DNA of 64,000 nt, taken from Sequoia sempervirens. Its lineage: Eukaryota; Streptophyta; Pinopsida; Cupressales; Cupressaceae. Where the stretch lies: the NCBI GenBank assembly GCA_007258455.2, contig VDFB02373365.1, positions 218,049,765-218,113,764 on the forward strand. The letters are read 5' to 3'. The position numbers were made by a program, and so were the translations under genes. Below the pieces are notes generated by a model that saw only the letters and a list, made by a program, of their open reading frames with translations, was not told the DNA's origin and ran no database searches. Numbering within the stretch: position 1 is the first letter of the stretch; every line of letters begins with the position of its first letter. Positions 22,101 to 33,364 of this stretch are shown in pieces.

Positions 22101-23125
22101 TGATGCAGTCAAGACTAGGGGACCTTATCAAGCCACCCAATCTTGTAGCCTACTCAATCCAGCTTCTCAAACTCTAAATTTTTGCACATTCATTTAATTA
22201 AAACCATAGAGAAATCCATTGAAATAACATTCAAAAACTCATGTAGGAAACACCAATATTTATGCAAGTCATCTATCTCATATTTATTCTTCAAAGCTAC
22301 TAGAAAGCTACATGCAAGAAACCCAAACTCTTCACTAACATAAATCCATGAATGAATATTTTAAATATGCTATAAATTTCTTCATTACCAGCAAAACTCA
22401 TGAAAATACATAATTTTAAATCTCCACATAATATCCATCTACTACAAAAATCATCTATAGGAAAGATTAAGAACAAATATGCAAAATTCCACCACAAACC
22501 CATCACTTTCTATCCTTCATTGCTCCCTAATTATCACAAATATTTTAAAAATCCAACCTAGGTTTAGCATGCCTCATTCTCATCTTTCCGGATCATTTTG
22601 AAAATCTTGATTTTATTACTACATGAGAAATTTATATCTGATTTACTGAAACTAGATCTCACAGTCATGACCTAGACAATCTTCTTCTTCCCCAAATTTC
22701 TAGTTAAATCTCTACCTCCTCCATTCTAGCATGGTAATTCATGCAAATGGGCTCTTTAATGTTTTTTCTAGGTAAATTCAAACCTTTTCCAAATATTATG
22801 ATCCAATTCATCATTTGGCAACTCCACAGTTCCCCAGACACCAACATCATGGAAAATATTTTATTTTGAAATCATTTAATTCTCTGTGAGAGTTACAAAA
22901 AAAATAAAAAATAAAAATACATTTCTCTGTGTAATGTAAAATTACACCAAATGCCTTCACATTTCATCTGAATTTGGAGCTAAAAAAAGTGTAGAAAGAA
23001 GGGGCCTTTTCAAGGTTGTTGAAGGAGAGTTAATTCATGCTTGTAAGATAAAAACAAACCAAAAATTGAAAAATTAAAAAAAAAAAAAAAAAATTTGTTT
23101 TTGGTTGTGTAGGATAGCCCCTGCA
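22101..23125 (-). repeat. 5' LTR of the 18.7-23.1 kb element
   Basis: Begins TGATGCAGTCAAGACTAGG and follows the left LTR to AGGATAGCCCCTGCA. The last part of the left copy (CTCGGATGCTCCTGCATCA) is missing. A run of A residues at about 23075-23093 has expanded relative to the left copy. Confidence 0.8.
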
Positions 23126-25036
23126 CCCTATTGAACAAGATTTTGGTGTTCTAATGACACAATGGAAGAAAAATCGAGGTTGTGTGACCTTGTGCAAATG
23201 AAGCTGAATTTTCAGAGAAGGTTGGCTTCCTCTTCTAAACTAAGTGCAAATGTGTTGGTCTAACCCATCACATGAAACCTTATCACTACTCTAATCCAAC
23301 AAAAGAGATAGAATAAGAACATGAAATGAAAGGGAGGTGATGCACCAAGATAAAAAAAAATTTCTTACTACCTCTAAATAGAATAATACATCAATAAACA
23401 ACTAAAACACACATTCTTATATGAAGGTCAAAGATTTTTACTCAAACATGCAGAAATAATAGTGATAATAGTTAAATTTTATTAACATAAAATCTTAGAA
23501 GCAATTTGTACAATGGTAGAATGCAAAGAATGTAGTGTCTGCAATAGAAAAACCCTAAAAATGAATACATTTTTTGCCTTTATAGATTAGGCATAACTTA
23601 GAAGCATAGATCGAACCCTAACCTTAACTAGGGTTAGCAAAAAGGCCTATGTGTGCAAGATCTAAGCCATCCATGAAAATATTGATTAGGGAATACATCC
23701 ACCTTGAAAGTCAAAAAAGAGTAATAAATGGGCATGGGTTCCCATGAAATTCACTTGTGGAAGGTGAGGGGTGCCATAAATTTCATCCTTGAACCTCAAG
23801 AATCAGATCTAGGTGCTCAAAAGTCAAATCAAGCCTAAAAAATGTCATCGAAAAAAATGTCAAAGAGCAGGAAGGTTGGGACATCGGGCCCAAAAAAACA
23901 CCTTTACAAGCATGAAAAAAATGGCCTGAAGCCCTAAAAGTGCTTTTGTTGGGCATCAACGACTAGATGGATAGGAGTTGGGCATCGGCCTTACCACTTA
24001 CCACATGCCTTAGAAGAAGGGAGGAGGAGAACATGAAGAAGAAATAAATGTCATGGGTTGGACCTCAGACCATTAGAGGTCAAAAGTTGGGAGGAAGGCT
24101 TACCTCTGAAAATTATAGGTAAAGGGGAAGACTTACCCTTGAAATCCAAAGCATTCGACGCTTAGTTGAATTCAAAGAAACCTTTGGGGAAAGGTCTTAT
24201 GAAGAAAATGAAAAGGATGAGTCTTCAGAGGTCATACCTTGGGAGGAAACCTTACCTTGTGAAGTAAATAAGGTAAGAGAGAAGAGGTAAAGGTGAAGGT
24301 AGATACCCGAAAGGATAAAGAGGGAAGAGGACAGGGATGAGGGAAGAGGGAAGATTGAAATCTAAAAGGAGAAAGGAAAAAATGGAAGAGGAGAGGGATG
24401 GAAGAGGTAAAGGGTAAGGCTAAAGGCCGAAGGCTAAAAGACTTAAAAAATGGGAAGGAAGGGAGCAATGGAGAAGGCATGAAGTGGGAAAGAGATAGCC
24501 CAAAAACCTAAAATTCTGGGACTTAGCCAAGTTTTAGGAAACTTCAAGGAGAAAACATGCAAGATGGCCCATGGGGAATCTCTTAGATTGGATATTAGTG
24601 ATGGGTCATCTAAGGGGGCATGAAATGTCAACATTAATGGTGACTTTTGTAGGATGGTTTCCTACTAATCATGGAATCTAGAGGCCTTATCAGTCCATTG
24701 GGAATGAAGTCATGAGGGTAAAAATTCAACAGTTGGGACTCCTCAAAGAAAAACAAAACATGTGTAGCTGCACTTGGAGGAAAGCGTGAAAGCTAAGAGC
24801 ATACATTCCCTTAAGGATAATGTAGGGTGTGCAAACACACTTCATGGAAAGAAAGTATTTACAATATATACACTAAGCTAATAGAAAGAAAAGAATGGAA
24901 GCTTGCCTCTATCAAAGATTAACCTTTTGAAGGAGTTGATCTTCCTCAAACCATATTTGCAGAGATCACCCAACTGCAGCCATTGAAAACTACTTCCAAC
25001 ATGCATGGGAATGCACAAAATGTCTGCAAGGTGAAG
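23126..25036. other. unassigned stretch, possible minus-strand LTR remnant
   Basis: No pol motif and no credible ORF. A minus-strand TATA-like string (CTATAAAGG, 23577-23585 on the plus strand) lies near the repeated ACCCTAAC/GGGTTA words at 23610-23640. From about 24000 to 24480 the plus strand is strikingly purine-rich (GGGAAGAGGACAGGGATGAG type), which creates Pro/Ser/Phe-rich shadow frames on the other strand. The right end is the target site of the chromovirus at 25037. Confidence 0.35.
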
Positions 25037-25041
25037 GATCA
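25037..25041. repeat. target site duplication GATCA (left)
   Basis: GATCA immediately before the left LTR matches GATCA at 32636-32640 immediately after the right LTR. Confidence 0.92.
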
Positions 25042-26513
25042 TGATAGGGTAGGGTTGGATGGAACACTCACTGTCTCATGCTCTAGGTCCCTGTTCTCAA
25101 GAACTCCTAGGTGACTCTCCCACCTTAACCTTTATGTACTATTTCAGGTATAGGTACCCCTGGTCCTATTGCAAACCCTACTATCAACCTTCTTTCATTC
25201 CACCAAGCCAATCTTGGTGTATTTCCACTATCTCACCCTTGACCCTTACTCTTCCCTAAAGGCCAATTACCCTCAATGTTCAATTAGGCTTTTACAGGGG
25301 TGTAAAGATGAATTATAAGGCACATAGCAGCCTATTAGGGTTCTTGCTCAACTCCAAAACTCCAATTCTCCATCACTACCACCAAACCCTCTCCAAGGGT
25401 TAGAAAAGGCTACAAGCCTAGAGCCCCAATTAGGCCTCTTAACCGAGAAAAATGCAATTTACTCCAAAACCCTCCAAATGACCTAGGTTCTTTGCTTGGG
25501 GTTTTGTGTTTCCCATGTCCACACCTTGAAGATTTTTAGGGTTTTGAATCTGTACTACCCATACACTGCCCTTACACAAAAATGGCCAAAACCTAGGGTT
25601 TAGTAGCCTTCTCCAGGCTGATTTCAAACTGTCAGAGTCTTCTCACACCAAATGGGTTGATGGAGCCTCCTCCTGACTACCAGGCCTTACCAAGACCCTC
25701 AACTAAATTCTCCAAAAGGAATTTTCCAAAAAATCTTAGCACCCTTGCAAGTTATGTGCCTTGCACTCCTTGTCTCCCCTAGCCGGACTCTGCCTGGATC
25801 ACCTAGGGCTAGACATTGCTAGCAATTCCTGCACACACACAAAGCCTAAAACCTACCATCTATACAAGCATGGAGACTAGGTACTGTTCCCAAAGGGCCA
25901 TATGGTTTTTACGGTGGGAAAGTGCTCTAGCACTCCATTTCCTAAAAAATAGTCTGGTTCATACCAGCGACATGGCAAAATTAAACTATTTACAAAAAGT
26001 GCTTGCAAATTGAACAAACAAACTATTTAATGATATAAAACGCTTGTAAACTTCCAAGACTACATCCTACAAACAAAATAGTAGTAGGGCTAATCCATGA
26101 AATCTCTATTTAGATGCAAAACTCAGACTTTTTAACACAAAACGTTGTCTTCCTTCAATTTCAAAAAATTTCACTATAACAACAACACTTCCAACCATGT
26201 TCCATGGTCAAATCATATCTTAAATAGGCTCCAAAAATAGTTAAGTTCTTTTTGTCGAACCTATAGATGACCTAAAGATGAGAATTATAAAATCCACTGT
26301 GTTTTTCAACCTTTGGCAACTTTTGACAACTCAGCAGGGTGAGCTTCTAAACTTATTTATCTTTTGACAACTTTTTTCCAAAAGATCAAAAAAACCTCTA
26401 AGCTCTCCACACAATGGTCAACATGACCTTTATGAAACAAAACAAAATTATCCCTCTAGGTTTCTTATTTACCTAATGAAATTGCCTGTTGTTCCTTAGG
26501 CGCTCCTGCACCA
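25042..26513 (-). repeat. 3' LTR of the chromovirus
   Basis: Begins TGATAGGGTAGGGTTGGATG and ends GCGCTCCTGCACCA. It pairs end to end with 31186-32635; the left copy has an extra CTTACTCTTCC-like insertion near 25250. Confidence 0.95.
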
Positions 26514-26527
26514 TTCTCCCCCCTCTT
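26514..26527 (-). other. polypurine tract of the chromovirus
   Basis: TTCTCCCCCCTCTT on the plus strand is AAGAGGGGGGAGAA on the element strand and directly adjoins the 3' LTR. Confidence 0.92.
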
Positions 26528-26537
26528 AGCCCAAACA

Positions 26538-28082
26538 CTAAGGATTGGAAGGAGAGATCAATGACAGGTTGATACCAAACTTCTTGAACTGATCTTCTTG
26601 TACCCATGTGGCTTCTGATTCATGCTTGTTCTTCCACTTGACAAGGTGCTCCATGTACACCTTATGTCTTGTAGCCTTCTTCACTCTTGACTCCAAGATC
26701 TTCTCTGCCTGAGGCTTGTCTTGATTAGGTAAGGTTACATTGCTGATGTCCTTAAAGATCTCCTTATTGTTCTAATCCACATCATTTACTATCCCCTTAT
26801 ACTTGATCAAGTCAGCTATGTTGAAAACTGGTGAGATTCCAAGATCGGTAGGTAACTCCACCTTGTATGTATTCTTGCCATACTTGGCCAATATCTTGTA
26901 GGGTCCTACTCTTTTCATTTGCAACTTGGTTGAAATTCCCTTCTGCAACCTTGACTTGTTAAGGTGGACCATGACATAGTCCCCTACTACAAATTGCACA
27001 TCCTTCCTTGTCAAATATACCTTCTCCTTCAACTTTTGTGTTGCCTCTGTGACTGTCTTCTTCACCTGTTCCTGAATCTCTTTCATGGTCTAACTAAAAT
27101 CCTTTCCATGTCCACTTCTTTTTTCCATAGCTCCAAGATCTCTTAGCTCACATATGCCTCTTGGGTGCATCCCATACACAATCTCAAAAGGACTCTTCCC
27201 TGTGGTCCGGTTTACACTGTCATTATAAGCATACTCAGCTTGGGAGATAACCATATCCCATGTTTGTCCATACTCCTTAGTTAGGCACCTTAGAAGATCA
27301 CCTAGCACCCTATTAACCACCTCTGTTTGACCATCGGTCTAAGGATGGTAAGCTGATCCAAAAGACAGGTTGGTACCTAATCTTCTCCATAGAGCCTTCC
27401 AAAAGTGACTCATGAACTTCACATCCCTGTCTAAAACAATGCTCAAAGGCAATCCATGGATCCTTACAACTTCCTTGAAGAAGAGATGAGCTATGTAACT
27501 AGCATCATGAGTAGTTTTGTTAGGAATAAAATGACCCAATTTGCTAAATCTGTCCACTACTACATAGACACTATCAAAACCAGTCTTGGTCTTAGGAAGG
27601 CCTACCACAAAATCCATGCTCACACACTCCCATGGTCTGTTAGGAATGGGTAGGGGTTGATATAGACCAGCATTACTAGCTCCTCCCTTAGCTTTCATAC
27701 ACACAACACATTGTTCCACATACTTTCTAACATCTCTTGCCAACTTAGGCCAGTAATAGAATCTTTGCACTAGTTCTAAAGTCTTGTTGATGCCAAAATG
27801 TCCACTAAGACTACCATTATGCTTTTCCTGAATGAAATTTTCCCTCATTGACCCTCTTGGAACACATAATTGATTTCCCTTAAACAATAACCCACTTTTC
27901 AATGTATACTATGAGTATTGGCTATGGAAATGGTTCTAAAAGTTAGAACATACCTTATAGACCTTTGAAAAGTCTTCATCTTCCCCATAGAGATCCTTGA
28001 AACTCTCTATGCCAATGCTCTTGATCTATATCTCTTGCATTGTCAACAATCTCATGCTTAGTGCATCTGCTACTTTGTTTAG
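26538..28082 (-). pseudogene. chromovirus integrase with C-terminal chromodomain (nonsense-broken)
   Basis: Integrase inserts the cDNA; the chromodomain is thought to direct it to particular chromatin. On the minus strand the RNase H tail LNKVADALS is followed by the zinc-binding HHCC region (GHFGINKTLELVQ, YVEQCVVCMKAKG) and the catalytic core, with D in VSMDFVVGLPKT, D in IVLDRDVKFMSHFW and E in TDGQTEVVNR. The GPY/F region follows as QMKRVGPYKILAKYGKNTYK. After a TAG at 26772-26774 comes a chromodomain: AEKILESRVKKATRHKVY, EHLVKWKNKHESEATWV. The natural stop is at 26538, eleven bases before the polypurine tract. Six TAG codons interrupt this part (28026, 27936, 27909, 27339, 27090, 26772), one of them splitting HP from TDGQTE beside the catalytic E. 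There is no frameshift. Confidence 0.93.
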
Positions 28083-29537
28083 CTATCCCTTCTTGTGCTT
28101 GATGGTGAAGGTAAAAGCTTGGATGTATTCCATCCATTTCAAATGCCTATTACTCAACTTCTCTTGAGTGTTGATAAAACTAAGTGCCTGATTGTCAGTA
28201 AAGACTACAAACTCCTTGGGTAGAAGGTAATGCCTCCATTTCCTAAGTGACTGAACCAAAGCATAAAGTTCTAAGTCATAGGTTGAATAATTCTTATTTG
28301 CTTCATTGAGCTTCTCACTAAAGAAGGCTATAGGTCTGCCCTCTTGACTTAACACTCCTCCTACTGCCACTCCACTAGCATCACAGTCAATAGTGAACAA
28401 CTTGTCAAAACTAGGTAATAAGAGAATTGGTTGAGTTGCCACCTCTTGTTTCAGTTTCTCAAACCCTTTCTCAGCTTCTTGAGTCCACACAAACTTTTTT
28501 TGTAAACCACCCTTGATTGTATCTAGGACTGGTGCACATATACCACTAAAGTTCCTTATGAATTTTCTATAAAATTGAGCCAATCCATGAAAAATTCTTA
28601 CCTTTGTCCCTGTGGTTCGAGTAGGCCAGTTTAGGATGGCTTCCACCTTGCTTGGATCCATCTTCAATGATCCTTTGGACACTACAAAGCCCAAATATAC
28701 AAGCTCTTGCTTAAAGAACTCACACTTCTCTAGATTAATTTCCAACTTCTCCTCTTGCAACCTTCTAAGAACCATCTCCACATGTTTTAAATGCTCTTCT
28801 GCTGTCTTGTTGTATATGAGGATGTCATCAAGATACACTATGACAAATATCCCTGTAAAGTCTTTAAGCACTTCATTCATGAGCCTCATGAATGTGCTAG
28901 GGGCATTAGAGAGGCCAAATGGCATAACTCTCCACTCATATAACCCATCATTTGTCTTAAAATTTTTCTTCCACTCATCTCCATCCTTGATTCCGATATG
29001 ATGGTATCCACTCTGGAGATCCAACTTTGTGTAGTATTGAGCTCCTCCAAGACAATCCATCAAGTCTTCAATCCTAGGAATAGGGAACCTATACCTAATG
29101 GTGATCCTATTTATTTCTCTAGAATTAGTGCATAACCTCCATTTACCTCCCTTCTTGGTTGCTAAGACCACTGGTACTTCACATGGGTTGATGCTCTTTT
29201 GAATCAATCCTTGATCCAACAACTCTTGCACTTGTCTAGCTACCTCTAGATTCTGATCTGGTGTAAGTTTATAAGCTGCTTTGTTAGGCAATGAGGCTCC
29301 AGGTATGAAGTCAATTTTATGACTTATGGCTCTCTTTGGTGGTAGAGTTTCAGGTGCACCATCACTTACAATGTCCTTGATCTGTTCCAACAACTTTAGG
29401 ACTACTCCGGGTATGACTATCTTTTCCACCTTGTCCTCTTCTTTAGGTTGTAACATAACCACATATCCTTCACTCCCTTGATGCAAGTTATTAAGGAATT
29501 CCTTCCCACTACTCAACATGACACTTGGTGTCTTTGA
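28083..29537 (-). pseudogene. chromovirus reverse transcriptase and RNase H (open frame ended by TAG)
   Basis: The longest clean frame in the window: 478 codons from the ATG at 29519 to a TAG at 28083. RT motifs in order: LDQGLIQKSINPCEVPVVL, KKGGKWRLCTNSREINRIT (usually CVDYR), FPIPRIEDLMDCLGGAQYYT, KLDLQSGYHHIGIKDGDEWK, MPFGLSNAPSTFMRLMNEVL and the catalytic YLDDILIY. RNase H follows with FTIDCDASGVAVGGVLSQEG, YSTYDLELYALVQSLRKWRH, FVVFTDNQALSFI and NRHLKWMEYIQAFTFTIKHK. The TAG falls directly before LNKVADALS, so the domain is complete to its last residues. It is not an independent gene: it is the middle of the pol frame, cut at 29538 and 28083. Confidence 0.95.
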
Positions 29538-30149
29538 CTATCCCTCTTTTTCTTCTGACAGTGTCTGCAACTTGAAAGTCTTCCCATCCTTCTTGAATGA
29601 GATGGTGTTCTCTTTCCCATCATATATGACACCTCTGTCATATTTCCATGGTCTACCCAATAGAAGATGACATGCATCCATGGGTAACACATCACAAAAT
29701 AACTTGTCCTTGTACCCTCCAATGGAAAATTCCACCGTTACTTCCTCATTCACTAAAACACTTTTCCCTTTGTTTAGCCATGTGACCTTGTAGGGGTTAG
29801 TGTGGGGTACCTTCTCCAATTTTAATTTCATTACTGCCTCCTTTGAGATTATATTGTCTATTGAACCTGAATCTACTATGACTTTGCATACTTTGCCAAG
29901 TATCTTGCACCTTACACTAAACAGAGCTCTCCTTGGTTTTGGTTCTTCCTTGACCAGTTGTGTGATGAAAACTCTATTGAACATTAGATTCTCTCCTACC
30001 TCAGATTCAATATGACTGATCTCAGATGACTTAGGACTCATGGTGTCCTCTTGTGCATAAGCCACTCTCTTCTCATTGCTTGATGAAGATGCTTTCTTCG
30101 AGCACCTATAAGTTGGATGTCCAACTTGACCACAATGGTAGTATTTCAT
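29538..30149 (-). pseudogene. chromovirus zinc knuckle and aspartic protease segment
   Basis: Begins MKYYHCGQVGHPTYRC, the gag zinc knuckle, in which the first Cys is replaced by Tyr (a TGC/TGT to TAC change). About 70 residues later the aspartic protease starts: LGKVCKVIVDSGSIDNIISK with the catalytic DSG, and the flap-to-end region CHLLLGRPWKYDRGV. The frame ends at a TAG at 29538 shortly before RT. It is in the same frame as the RT and integrase pieces, so gag and pol form one long ORF, as in other plant chromoviruses. Confidence 0.9.
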
Positions 30150-31141
30150 GTTTGCAAAGTATGAATTGCTCCTGCCTACTTCTCTTCCTCTGTTTGAACC
30201 TCCCTGAGGTCCTCTACCTCTGTTATATCCTCCTCTAGAAGATGTTTCTCCTCCATGCTCTGTGAGTTTAGACTCTCCTTGGTTTCTTTGGTCATTGCCT
30301 CTACCTTGGTAGCCACCTCACTGTCCTCTTTGATCTCTTTGATCTCTGCCTTTGCCTCTACATTTAGAAGCCTGGTCTTGCTTCCTCTTGTTTCTTTCCT
30401 CAATCTTGACAGCCAGCTGATAGCATTGGTGTACTATCTTGGGACTTAGAAGAGCCATCTCTTCTTGGATGTTCCATTTCAAACCGTTAAGGTATCTAGC
30501 TTCCTTAAGACTTTCATCCTCTGTCACATTGGACCTCATACAAAGTTTTTGAAACTCTTCAGTATAATTGTTCACATCTTGGTCCCTTTTCATCAAGCTT
30601 TGTCTTTTCTTGTGCAACTGAATCTCATAATCATTTGGCATGTATGCTTCTCTTACTTTGGCAACCATTCCTTTCCAAGTTGAAATAGGCTGCTTGCCTT
30701 CCTTTTCCCTCTTTGTCTGAATGAATTTCCACCATGTCAAGGTAGAACCTCTTAGTCTTGATTTGGCCACCTTTACCTTTTGTGCTTCAGTGACTCCATC
30801 ACATTCAAAATGGTTTTCCCTATCCAATCCATGACTAGATCAGCTTCCATTTTTCCACTAAACAGTGGTATGCCTTCAAGTGCTTTTCCACTCAAAGCCT
30901 TCAATGCTTTCAAGAAAGGTTCTTCTTTTAGAATAGGGTCAAGTTCAGGGGTCTTGTCTTCCTCTGCAACCTCTTCTTCCTTTGGTATCCTTCCTTCAAA
31001 TTGCACACTCCTCACTGCTTGTTCAAGTTGGGCTATTCTTTCCCTCAATAGCCTATTGTATTCCTCCTGCTCTTCAACCATCTTGGCCAATTGTGCATTT
31101 GTCACCATGATGGTAGTATCACTTGACTCAACCTCTGACAT
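30150..31141 (-). pseudogene. chromovirus gag (frameshifted, one TGA)
   Basis: The capsid protein gene starts at the ATG at 31141, 30 bases from the primer site. Residues 20-45 form a coiled coil (MVEEQEEYNRLLRERIAQLE). A frameshift near 30815 (apparent two-base insertion around GATAGGGAAAACC) separates the head from the conserved gag core in the pol frame: FECDGVTEAQKVKVAKSRLR, STLTWWKFIQTKREK, AYMPNDYEIQLHKKRQSL, DVNNYTEEFQKLCMR, EARYLNGLKWNIQEEMAL. A TGA at 30318-30320 (probably a former Arg codon) interrupts the Arg/Gly-rich stretch that leads to the zinc knuckle. Confidence 0.9.
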
Positions 31142-31170
31142 ATATTATTCTATTCCCAAATCTTTTACTT

Positions 31171-31182
31171 GCTCTGATACCA
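31171..31182 (-). other. primer binding site, tRNA-Met type (chromovirus)
   Basis: GCTCTGATACCA, three bases from the 5' LTR start at 31186. Confidence 0.94.
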
Positions 31183-31185
31183 ATC

Positions 31186-32635
31186 TGATAGGGTAGGGTT
31201 GGATGGAACACTCACTGTCCCATGCTCTGGGTCCCTGTTCTCAAGAACTCCTAGGTGACTCTCCCACCTTAACCTTTAGGTCCTATTTCAGGTATAGGTA
31301 CCCATGGTCCTATTTCCAACCCTACTATCAATCTTCTTTCATTCCACCAAGCCAATCTTGGTGTCTTTCCACTATCTCACCCTTGACCCCTAAAGGCCAA
31401 TTACCCTCAACGTTCAGTTAGGCTTTTGCAGGGGTGTAAAGATGAAGTATAAGCCACATAGCAGCCTATTAGGGTTCTTGCTCAACTCCAAAACTCCAAT
31501 TCTCCATCGCTACCACCAAACCCTCTCCAAGGGTTAGAAAAGGCTATAAGCCTAGAGCCCCAATTAGGCCTCTTAACCAAGAAAAATGCAATTTACTCCA
31601 AAACCCTAGGTTCTTTGCTTGGGGTTTGTGTTTCCCATGTCCACACCTTGAATATTTTCAAGGTTTTGAATCTATACTACCCGTACACTACCCTTACACA
31701 AAAATGGCCAAAACCTATGGTTTACTAGCCTTCTCTAGGCTGATTTCAAACTGTCAGAGTCTTCTCACACCAAATGGGTTGATGGAGCCTCCTCCTGACT
31801 ACCAAGCCTTACCAAGACCCTCAACTAAATTCTCCAAAATGAATTTTCCAAAAAATCTTAGCACCCCTGCAAGTTATGCGCCTTGCACTCCTTGTCTCCC
31901 CTAGTCAGACTCTACCTGGCTCGCCTAGGGCAAGACATTGCTAGCAATTCCTACACACACACAAAACCTACAACCTACCATCTGTACAAGCATGGAGACT
32001 AGGCACTTTTCCCAAAGGGATGTACGGTTTGTACGGTGGGAAAGTGCTCTAGCATTCCATTTCCTAAAAAATAGTCTAGTTCAGACCAATGACAGGGCAA
32101 AATTAAACTATTTACAAAAAGTGCTTACAAATTGAACAAAGAAACTATTTAATGATATACAATGCTTGTAAACTACCAACACTACATCCTACAAACAAAA
32201 CAACAGCAGGGCTAATCCATGAAATCTCTATTTAGATGCAAAACTCAGACTTTTTAGCACAGAACGCTGTCTTCCTTCAATTTCAGAAAATTTCACTATA
32301 ACAACAACACTTCCAACCCTATTCCATGGTCGAAGCATATATTAAATAGGCTCCAAAAATAGTTAAGTTCTTTTTGTCAAACCTATAAATGACCTAAAGA
32401 TGAAAATTATAAAATCCACTGTGTTTTTCAACCTTTGGCAACTTTTGACAACTCAGCAGGGTGAGCTTCTAAACTTATTTATCTCTTGACAACTTTTTTC
32501 CCAAAGATCAAAAACACCTCTAAGCTCTCCACACAATTGCCAACATGACCTTTATGAAACAAAACAAAATTATCCCTCTAGGTTTCTTATTTACCTAATG
32601 AAACTACCTGTTGTTCCTTAGGTGCTCCTGCACCA
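31186..32635 (-). repeat. 5' LTR of the chromovirus
   Basis: Begins TGATAGGGTAGGGTTGGATG and ends GGTGCTCCTGCACCA. On the element strand the LTR starts TGGTGCAGGAGC. Confidence 0.95.
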
Positions 32636-32640
32636 GATCA
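32636..32640. repeat. target site duplication GATCA (right)
   Basis: Matches 25037-25041 exactly; defines the insertion as a standard integrase event. Confidence 0.92.
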
Positions 32641-33364
32641 CTTCAACATTAATTTTTCCATTACTATTGAACCATATGATGCAAGTGTTAGATTCAACTA
32701 ACACTGGTATCTTAGTTGAACATACAACAACAAGGGTGAAAATTTTAGAAGGCAAGTCAACATCCAAGAAAAAAACCTTTTGTAGAGGCAAGAGAAGTCA
32801 CCTCACAAAAGGATGGGCCAATGTCACCATTGGTGACCTCTTCAATGCATGAGCTAAAACAAAAGGAGAATGTTTCCACCTCACATGGTGATGTATAAAA
32901 TTCCAAATCTAATTTTTTATTTGCACAAAAGACCATCCTCATTCACCTCAAAACAAAAACTTTGAATCTCAGGCATACTATCAAATTGAGCAATAGGAGC
33001 ATCACTCTCCAAGAAAATGTGTGGTTGCTCAATGGTGGAATTTTCAATGTGTTGGTTCCATGTGAAACATTCTAACTCAGTCACATTATCCCTAATTCCA
33101 AAAGTAATATGTCCATCCTGAATGAAGACCTCATATTCAACATTGCTACATTTAGGGGCAACAAAAAACCAACAAACATCATAATTACTTGTATTGATGC
33201 ACACTTCATCAACACATACCTTAGATTTTTGAGACACTTTGGACGAAGAACTGAATTATTCAAGTTGTATCTCTATTTTAATTTCTTCTTGGCAACAAGT
33301 TGCAACAAAATAATACTTTTGGCATGCAATGGTTGCCATGTCCTTTGTTGTTTCTATTATCAAA
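32641..33364. other. unassigned flank with a 106-codon unknown frame
   Basis: This is the continuation of the sequence into which the chromovirus inserted (joining 25036). The longest frame is on the minus strand, 32917-33237: SKVCVDEVCINTSNYDVCWF, EYEVFIQDGHITFGI, then ESDAPIAQFDSMPEIQSF. It is Cys- and acid-containing, with no known motif, and resembles the kind of accessory protein found in the pol-less elements here rather than a host gene. No promoter or intron structure is visible. Confidence 0.3.

Larger units (their letters stand above)
18696..23125 (-). mobile_element. second pol-less LTR retrotransposon (about 4.4 kb)
   Basis: Two LTRs of about 1.03 kb, starting with TGATGCAGTCAAGAC at 18696 and 22101, flank a 2.4-kb interior. 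The tRNA-Met primer site at 22087-22098 gives the minus orientation. No pol motif is found. The interior encodes Glu/Lys-rich proteins (21710-21390 and 20641-19970) separated by a large TA microsatellite. The right LTR ends in CCCCTGCA at about 23125 while the left continues about 19 bases to GCTCCTGCATCA, so the right end is shortened or rearranged and no target duplication is found. A polypurine tract next to the left LTR is not evident. Confidence 0.75.
25042..32635 (-). mobile_element. Ty3 chromovirus, structurally complete, 7.6 kb
   Basis: Both LTRs (1472 and 1450 bp), a GATCA duplication, a tRNA-Met primer site, a polypurine tract and the full Ty3 gene order gag-protease-RT-RNase H-integrase-chromodomain are present on the minus strand. 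The C-terminal chromodomain makes it a chromovirus. The LTR copies look about 95 percent alike by eye, implying a fairly old insertion. Coding is blocked by one frameshift in gag and nine nonsense codons in pol, so it is not autonomous now. The clade (for example Tekay or Galadriel) cannot be fixed by reading alone. Confidence 0.95.

Noticed and set aside
18696..23125. Target site duplication for the second pol-less element
   Set aside because: AAACT on the left and CCCTA on the right do not match; the right LTR end is shortened.
24232..24634. Pro/Ser/Phe-rich minus-strand ORFs
   Set aside because: Shadow of a purine-rich plus strand; no conserved motif and no gene context.
25816..26013. 65-codon plus-strand ORF, repeated at 31938-32135
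   Set aside because: Present twice only because it lies in both chromovirus LTRs; no protein-like conservation beyond the LTR.
28612..29001. 129-codon plus-strand ORF
   Set aside because: Exact shadow of the chromovirus RT frame on the other strand.
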